Positions 14,586-18,866 of a stretch of DNA of 18,866 nt are shown in pieces. The position numbers and the translations under genes are program-made. Where the stretch lies: the NCBI GenBank assembly GCA_025964635.1, contig JAOPYP010000578.1, forward strand, positions 1 through 18,866, written 5' to 3'. The notes under the pieces are model-generated. The model searched no databases. It saw nothing but the letters and a program-made list of their open reading frames with translations, and was not told where the DNA came from. Within the stretch, counting starts at the first letter, position 1. Every line of letters starts with the position of its first letter. The DNA comes from Actinomycetes bacterium (GTDB taxonomy: Bacteria; Actinomycetota; Actinomycetes; Streptosporangiales; Streptosporangiaceae).

Positions 14586-15464
14586 GTGAGCATTCCCATC
14601 ATGACGATCGACATTGATTATCCGAAGGAGGGGCTGCTGCGCCCGATCTCCGACGGGGAGCGCGCGGCGTACGAACGTGACGGCGCGGCGATCGTTAAGG
14701 GCGTCATTCCGGAAGAATGGGTCCATTTCATGCGCGCCGCCGTGACCCGCATCGTCGAGCGGGCCGACCCCTCGGCGCAGAACTACGCCAACGAGGGCGA
14801 TCCTCAGTTCTTCTCCCAGACGTTCCCGTGGATGTTCGACGACGCATTCAAGGCCTGGGCCATCCGCGGACCGCTGATCGACGTATCCCGGCAGGTCATG
14901 GCTGACGCGAACACGATCACGTTCTTCTATGACCAGATCTTCTCCAAGGCTCCCGGTGCCACCAAACGGACGCCGTGGCACCAGGATCTGCCCTTCCTGC
15001 CGATCAGTGGCGACCAGTTGGTGCGGATCTGGGTTCCATTCGACCGGGTGACCGCAGACAGCGGCGCAATCCACTACCTGCGCGGATCACACCGCTGGGG
15101 GGTGATCTACCACCCGGTGGGCTTCAAGAAAACCCCCATGGTCACCGACACCTATGTCAACTCGCCTTACGAGAACATGCCGGACTTCGAGGCGGACTAC
15201 GGCAGCTATGAATGGTTGGTAGCGGAAGCGGAACCCGGTGACCTGCTGCTGCACCACCCGCTGACGGTCCATGGCTCGCCGGGGAACACCACGGGCGGCT
15301 ATCGGCGTGCGGTCGCCAGTTTCTACGCCGGTGACCAAGCGGTCTGGAACCCGCATCCGGCAAATATGTTCAACAACAAAAGCCTCACCGGGCACGTGAC
15401 CGCGCCCGACCTGAAACCCGGTGCAGCTCTGGAGTGCGATATGTTCCCCCGTGCCTGGCCTTAA
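14586..15464 (+). CDS. PhyH-family Fe(II)/2-oxoglutarate dioxygenase
   Basis: A 292-residue phytanoyl-CoA dioxygenase-like enzyme. The iron facial triad is visible: H132 and D134 in TPWHQDLPF and H229 in LTVHGSPGN, with the 2-oxoglutarate-binding arginine in GGYRRAVASFY (240 or 241). GDLLLHHPLTVHGS is a typical PhyH block. The GTG at 14586 has AAGGAG six bases before it, which decides the start; a longer upstream frame lacks support. It lies 216 bp downstream of the SDR in the same direction and may share its transcript. PhyH enzymes hydroxylate CoA esters and many small molecules, and some 2OG enzymes make epoxides, so it could create or process the epoxide pathway substrate. That link is inference; the reaction is unknown. 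Confidence 0.88.
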   Translation: MSIPIMTIDIDYPKEGLLRPISDGERAAYERDGAAIVKGVIPEEWVHFMRAAVTRIVERADPSAQNYANEGDPQFFSQTFPWMFDDAFKAWAIRGPLIDVSRQVMADANTITFFYDQIFSKAPGATKRTPWHQDLPFLPISGDQLVRIWVPFDRVTADSGAIHYLRGSHRWGVIYHPVGFKKTPMVTDTYVNSPYENMPDFEADYGSYEWLVAEAEPGDLLLHHPLTVHGSPGNTTGGYRRAVASFYAGDQAVWNPHPANMFNNKSLTGHVTAPDLKPGAALECDMFPRAWP

Positions 15465-15469
15465 ATCGG

Positions 15470-15494
15470 ACAGGCCACTTGGGTGCTGGCCTGT
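15470..15494. terminator. Candidate bidirectional terminator between convergent genes
   Basis: ACAGGCCA (15470-15477) and TGGCCTGT (15487-15494) form a perfect 8-bp stem with a nine-base loop, exactly between the stops of the convergent PhyH and MetE-like genes, which are 32 bases apart. No strong T-run is present, so it may act only partly. Confidence 0.5.
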
Positions 15495-15496
15495 GC

Positions 15497-16609
15497 CTAC
15501 CTGGTAGCAAGTCGCTCTCGTGCGAGCGATGCCCCGTCAGCGAGTGAACGTATCTTCTGATAGGCAGTCAGACGCGGCAGGTTCTTAAGCCCGCAGCCGG
15601 TGGTGAGGCCGAGCCGCTCGGCGGGGACGACGTCCAGTACCCGGCCGATTCGGGCCGCAACCTCCTCTGGGGTTTCCACGTACGTGGACTTCGGATCGAT
15701 CACCCCGCACACGAAGTCCATGCCGTCTGGGAGTGGATTCTTGCGGAGCGCCTCAAGAACCCCCATCTCCGCTTCCTCGATCACCTGCAGGTTCAGTATG
15801 TCGATCTTCGCGTCGTACACCCTGGGTATGACCGACTCGTAGATGAGGGCGTCGCCATGCCTGGCGTGGAGATCGAATGCGCCTTTGCCCGGTGAAGCTG
15901 TATCGTCGGCCCGGTAGCCTCGGCCGCCCCGGTAGTTGCCCACGCACAGGTGGACCATCACCCTGGCGTTGTGGACGCCCTCGACGGTCCGGTTGAAGGC
16001 CTCGATGCTCCAGTCCTCGTACTGATACGGCCAGAACCACTCGTCGAGCTGGAGGACCTTTACCTGATCGATCGCATCAACCTCGAGAATGTCCTCGTTC
16101 AGCGCGGCAGCGATCGCCATTGCACGGTCCCGGTCGGTCCTGTAGTGACGGTCGGCGGAGAGACTAGTGAGAGTACCTGCGGCCGTCCACTGGATCTTAA
16201 GTGGCGCATCTGTCAGCTCGGTGAGCATCCTGGCTATGGGCGCCATCATCGGAACGGCCCTGGTGATGTCGCCAACGCAGGTAGGAGAGTGGAGCGTGGA
16301 ATAGAGCGGGTAGGTGACATTCGGGCCGTACGGCGCGAAACCGGCGAGCCGGAAGAAATAGTACACGACGACATCCGAGTAATTCCCGGCCGCGAAGGTC
16401 CGGCTGTCCGCCACCAGGCCGAGTCCGGCACGCTGCTGCTCGCCCACTACCGCCCACAGGCCGTCCTTGAATACCTCAGTCTCGATCCGATCCTCGATGA
16501 AGTCCCCGAAGGGAACGTTGTATGGAGCCGATACGAAGTCATACCACCGCGGGTTCGAGTAGGCCATGATCATCGTTGGCAGAGGGGTTTCCTGGGTTCC
16601 AATACGCAT
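15497..16609 (-). CDS. Divergent MetE-like zinc methyltransferase, paralogue 3
   Basis: A 370-residue member of the same cobalamin-independent methionine-synthase-like family, clearly more distant from the other two. Candidate zinc ligands H220 and C222 (HLCVGN) and C339 (TTGCGLKN) are kept. The substrate-side motif at the N-terminus is AYSNPRW instead of SYPRP, and the SDR-coupled block DGxQYxE is replaced by DSRTFAAGNY, so the substrate pocket probably differs. AAGGAG seven bases before the ATG supports the start. A small zinc-ribbon gene lies 30 bases upstream on the same strand. It could transfer CoM or another thiol to or from a different electrophile, or move a methyl group. Family is secure; function is open. 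Confidence 0.84.
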   Translation of the reverse strand: MRIGTQETPLPTMIMAYSNPRWYDFVSAPYNVPFGDFIEDRIETEVFKDGLWAVVGEQQRAGLGLVADSRTFAAGNYSDVVVYYFFRLAGFAPYGPNVTYPLYSTLHSPTCVGDITRAVPMMAPIARMLTELTDAPLKIQWTAAGTLTSLSADRHYRTDRDRAMAIAAALNEDILEVDAIDQVKVLQLDEWFWPYQYEDWSIEAFNRTVEGVHNARVMVHLCVGNYRGGRGYRADDTASPGKGAFDLHARHGDALIYESVIPRVYDAKIDILNLQVIEEAEMGVLEALRKNPLPDGMDFVCGVIDPKSTYVETPEEVAARIGRVLDVVPAERLGLTTGCGLKNLPRLTAYQKIRSLADGASLARERLATR

Positions 16610-16639
16610 GAAAATCTCCTTGTCTGGCCGGGGAGGAGG

Positions 16640-16858
16640 TTAGGCGCAACAGGAACAGCCGGGAGCATGTACCTCGGATGCTTCCGCGAACTCCGTCCCT
16701 GCGCCGCAAAGCTCGCACCGGCTTGCCCGGCGGAGTGCGTCGGCGTGCAAGGCCAAGGTCGTTCTCACGCAGCCACAGGCGGGACATTTCACCACCAGCC
16801 GGACTGGTGGCCTCAGGCTGGCGAGCGGATCCAGCCGCTCCCCGTGGATATGGCCCAT
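16640..16858 (-). CDS. Small zinc-ribbon-like hypothetical protein
   Basis: A 72-residue frame with two cysteine knuckles about 20 residues apart, CPAC (25-28, with C30 beside) and CELC (48-51), and a cysteine-rich tail APGCSCCA. This pattern fits a zinc ribbon or a small metal-binding protein. An in-frame stop lies directly before the ATG, so the N-terminus cannot be longer; the ribosome binding site is weak (GAGG very near the ATG). It lies 30 bases upstream of paralogue 3 on the same strand and is likely co-transcribed. It might act in zinc supply or as a small subunit, but no family was recognised. An overlapping longer frame at 16539-16943 looks like a shadow. Confidence 0.45.
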   Translation of the reverse strand: MGHIHGERLDPLASLRPPVRLVVKCPACGCVRTTLALHADALRRASRCELCGAGTEFAEASEVHAPGCSCCA

Positions 16859-17018
16859 GCCTCACGACGCTACGGAGCCTGGCACCGCAAGTCTTCGTCC
16901 ATGCCAAGCAGAATGCGCCCTGTTGCCTGCACGCTGGGGTCAAGACGGGCGGCCGTTAGATGCCGGAGGAGGCGATCCGGACGGGTCCCCGGTCACGGAC
17001 CAGGAAACCGGCCCAGCA

Positions 17019-17990
17019 CTAGAAGATCTCGTAGCCGGGCGTGAGGATCTCGTCCGGGTCGTACTGCTGCTTCGCGGCGTCCAGCTGGCCGAAGGCCGGG
17101 CCGAAGTGATCGCGCCACTCGCCCTTGGACATCGGGAACGCGCTGACCGGGTACAGCGTGCCGTCCGCCGGCATCCGCAGCAACGGGCTGCAGATCGCCG
17201 ACCTGCGGATGGGAACGAGCGCGACCTGGCCGAACGGGCCCAGGTCCATTGCCGGGTTCAGCGCCTCCAGTTCGGCGTTGACGACGGACTCGACCTGGGA
17301 GTCACCGATGAATGTCATGAGCCACGGGTGCGGGAAGAACCACTGCCCGTTCGCGCGCAGCGCCGCCTCGAACGCTGTGAACCGGTTGAGGTGGTCGAAG
17401 TACCCGATCGTCGTGGGCTGCCGTTGGGCCGGGTCGGCGGACAGCCCGGCGAGTAGGACGTTGTCGTCCGGCGGGTCTCCGTTGAAGTTCTTCGCCGCGT
17501 CCAGCTGAAAGGCGAGGCCGCCGCTGGGCGCCGCCACGATCGCACCCTGAACCGCGTCGAACCTATTGCCAGCGGACAGCAGCCGCTCGTCCCTCAGCAT
17601 CGTTGCCAGGTCCGGGTAGAACAGCAGGAATCGGCGCACCGACTCCGGCGCGGCGACAAGCTTGAGTGTCGCCTTGGTGATGACACCCACCTGACCGAGC
17701 CCGGCGCGCACCGCGTTGAACAGGTCGGCGTTGTTGCTCGCCGAGCAGGTGACCTTCTTCCCCTCGCCGGTCACGACCTCCATGTCGATCACGTTGTCGC
17801 TCTGCGCGCGCCGAACGCCGAGGTCGTGCCACCGACACCGCCGACGATGAGGGTGCCGCCGACCGACAGCTCGAGGTAGTCGGTGACCACGGCGGCGCCT
17901 TACCCTGCGCCAACGTCGCGCGGAGCACGTCGCTCCACGTGGCGCCGGCCTCGACGACCACCCGGTCGCCCTCGGCCCGGGCAGCCGACT
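17019..17990 (-). pseudogene. Frameshifted FAD-linked oxidase (cytokinin dehydrogenase-like) remnant
   Basis: The C-terminal 250 or so residues are intact from about 17800 down to 17019, including NVIDMEVVTGEGKKVTC, GLGQVGVITKATL and the typical end DPDEILTPGYEIF. Upstream, the rest of the FAD-binding domain is in two other frames: VVTDYLELSVGGTL and IVGGVGG at about 17815-17890, and GDRVVVEAGATWSDVLRATLAQG at about 17895-17975. Single-base frame changes near 17806 and 17891 are required. The N-terminal portion with the first FAD-binding loop and any signal sequence is not recognised. An error in two places is possible, but the missing N-terminus argues for real decay. It has no evident link to the epoxide genes. 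Confidence 0.75.
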
Positions 17991-18349
17991 GGACTACAGC
18001 ACACTTGTGGGGCTCGCAACCGCGGTCCGGCCGCTCACGGCGCTCCACCGGCGCCCACCACAGGACGGAACGTGGACCGACGAAGCGACCGCGCATTGTC
18101 CGCGGCAAACAGTGCACTCAGATTGGACTCATTTATGCGGCAATAATTGGACCAGTTCACCAGACCACTCGCCAGTTAGGCTGGCCAGCGCCAAGGCGCG
18201 GTGGGCTCGGATCGATCCTGCTGGAACGGGCGGCGAAGCCAGGCCGCGATGGCGGTTCTTTTTTTGCCGCTTGCTGGTCTGTCTTGTTGATGAGTGACGG
18301 GGAAGGTCCCCGGCCACGGCGGCTGCCGTGGCGAATGTAAGGAGGCCGG
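17991..18349. other. Gene-free gap with one hairpin and one T-run
   Basis: About 360 bases between the FAD-oxidase remnant and the next gene hold no recognised coding region. GCCACGGC (18313-18320) and GCCGTGGC (18325-18332) form an 8-bp stem with a four-base loop just before the AAGGAGG of the downstream gene. A run of seven T at about 18259-18265 has no strong stem before it. The promoter of the DHFR-fold gene should lie here but was not identified. Confidence 0.5.
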
Positions 18350-18866
18350 ATGAGGAAGCTCAGCGTGTCGACTCTGGTCACACTCGACGGTGTCATCCAG
18401 GATCCCGGTGGTTTCGGCGAGACCGAACAGGGCGGCTGGGGCAACCCGTACTTCACTGAGGAAGCCCAGCAGGATGCGTACGAGCACCTGATGTCCAGCG
18501 ACTACTTCCTGTGCGGGCGGGTGACCTACGAGCTGTTGCACCATGCCTGGGGCAAGATCAAGGGCGGCCCGTACCTCGACCGGATGAACAGCATCCCCAA
18601 GCTCGTCGCCTCCCGGACGCTGACCGGGCCATTGGAGTGGAACGCGACCCTGATCAAGGGTGATGTCGCCGAGGAGATCGCCAAGCTGAAGCAGGAGCCA
18701 GGCAAGGACATCGAGATGTACGGCAGCGCCGTTCTCATGCAGACGCTGATGGAACACGACCTGATCGACGAGTACCGGATCTGGGTTCACCCATTCGTGA
18801 TCGGCGGCGGGAAGCGCCTGTTCACTGAGGGTGGGCAGACCACCAAGCTGCGGCTCGCCGGCACCA
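18350..18866 (+). CDS. Dihydrofolate reductase/RibD C-terminal family protein, 3' end cut
   Basis: The frame runs from ATG 18350 to the window edge without a stop, about 172 residues. AAGGAGG lies four bases before the ATG. Features of the DHFR-fold RibD_C family are TLVTLDGVIQDPGG at the N-terminus, a FLCGRVTYELL block, and IEMYGSAVLMQTLMEHDLIDEYR followed by VIGGGKRLF, written here as separate blocks. These proteins are common in actinomycetes and use NADPH, but most have no assigned substrate. Only the last few residues should be missing. It appears to be an independent transcription unit. Confidence 0.88.
   Translation, partial: MRKLSVSTLVTLDGVIQDPGGFGETEQGGWGNPYFTEEAQQDAYEHLMSSDYFLCGRVTYELLHHAWGKIKGGPYLDRMNSIPKLVASRTLTGPLEWNATLIKGDVAEEIAKLKQEPGKDIEMYGSAVLMQTLMEHDLIDEYRIWVHPFVIGGGKRLFTEGGQTTKLRLAGT

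Noticed and set aside
13863..15074. A 403-residue minus-strand open frame
   Set aside because: It runs antisense across the SDR, the gap and the PhyH gene, which both have complete catalytic motifs.
16539..16943. A 134-residue minus-strand frame overlapping the zinc-ribbon and methyltransferase starts
   Set aside because: It has no motif and would overlap the well-supported start of paralogue 3; the 72-residue cysteine-rich frame explains the region better.
18256..18266. Run of seven T as a Rho-independent terminator
   Set aside because: No stable stem precedes it on either strand; only a four-base GCGG/CCGC pairing could form around it.
1..18866. tRNA, rRNA, CRISPR array, insertion sequence
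   Set aside because: I looked for clover-leaf ends, regular spaced repeats, transposase motifs and terminal repeats and found none that I could support.

Overview
The window is high-GC DNA with GTG starts, strong GGAGG or AAGGAG ribosome binding sites and tightly packed operons. It carries PucR, MEDS and TetR regulators and adenylate-forming ligases. This fits an actinomycete (Pseudonocardia, Frankia or Amycolatopsis type); the genus cannot be fixed from sequence alone.

Layout. (1) 31-2880, plus strand: an AlkK-like acyl-CoA ligase, an overlapping TetR regulator, and a broken APH-fold (ACAD10-like) phosphotransferase. (2) 2881-3410: a decayed stretch with minus-strand remnants of a thiolase C-terminus and an SDR N-terminus. 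(3) 3457-11092, minus strand, reading right to left: a MEDS-domain sensor, two PucR-type regulators, a 155-bp gap with three inverted repeats, a 2-oxopropyl-coenzyme M reductase/carboxylase (2-KPCC) homologue, and a second acyl-CoA ligase. (4) 11203-16858: three MetE-like zinc methyltransferase paralogues (the fold of epoxyalkane:coenzyme M transferase, EaCoMT), an (R)-2-hydroxypropyl-CoM dehydrogenase-like SDR, a PhyH-type Fe(II)/2-oxoglutarate dioxygenase, and a small zinc-ribbon protein. (5) 17019 to the end: a frameshifted FAD-linked oxidase pseudogene and the 5' part of a dihydrofolate-reductase/RibD-fold gene.

The main result is that the centre of the window looks like a coenzyme M-dependent epoxide carboxylation locus. 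In the known pathway (Xanthobacter Py2, Gordonia B276), EaCoMT opens an epoxide with CoM, a hydroxyalkyl-CoM dehydrogenase makes the ketone, and 2-KPCC cleaves the thioether while fixing CO2 into a beta-keto acid. The 2-KPCC homologue keeps the Cys-X4-Cys pair, the Phe/His replacement of the usual His-Glu dyad, and both arginines that bind the CoM sulfonate in the Xanthobacter enzyme. The SDR keeps both sulfonate-binding arginines of the R-specific dehydrogenase at a constant offset of five residues. These comparisons rest on remembered sequences and structures, not on an alignment run here.

Unusual points are the three MetE-like paralogues, the 2OG dioxygenase where an alkene monooxygenase might be expected, a stack of three regulator genes leading into the 2-KPCC gene, and a perfect 15-bp inverted repeat overlapping the 2-KPCC Shine-Dalgarno. 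The ligase and thiolase remnant downstream would suit activation and thiolysis of the beta-keto acid, but the local thiolase is now destroyed. No alkene monooxygenase, S-specific dehydrogenase or CoM biosynthesis gene is present in the window.
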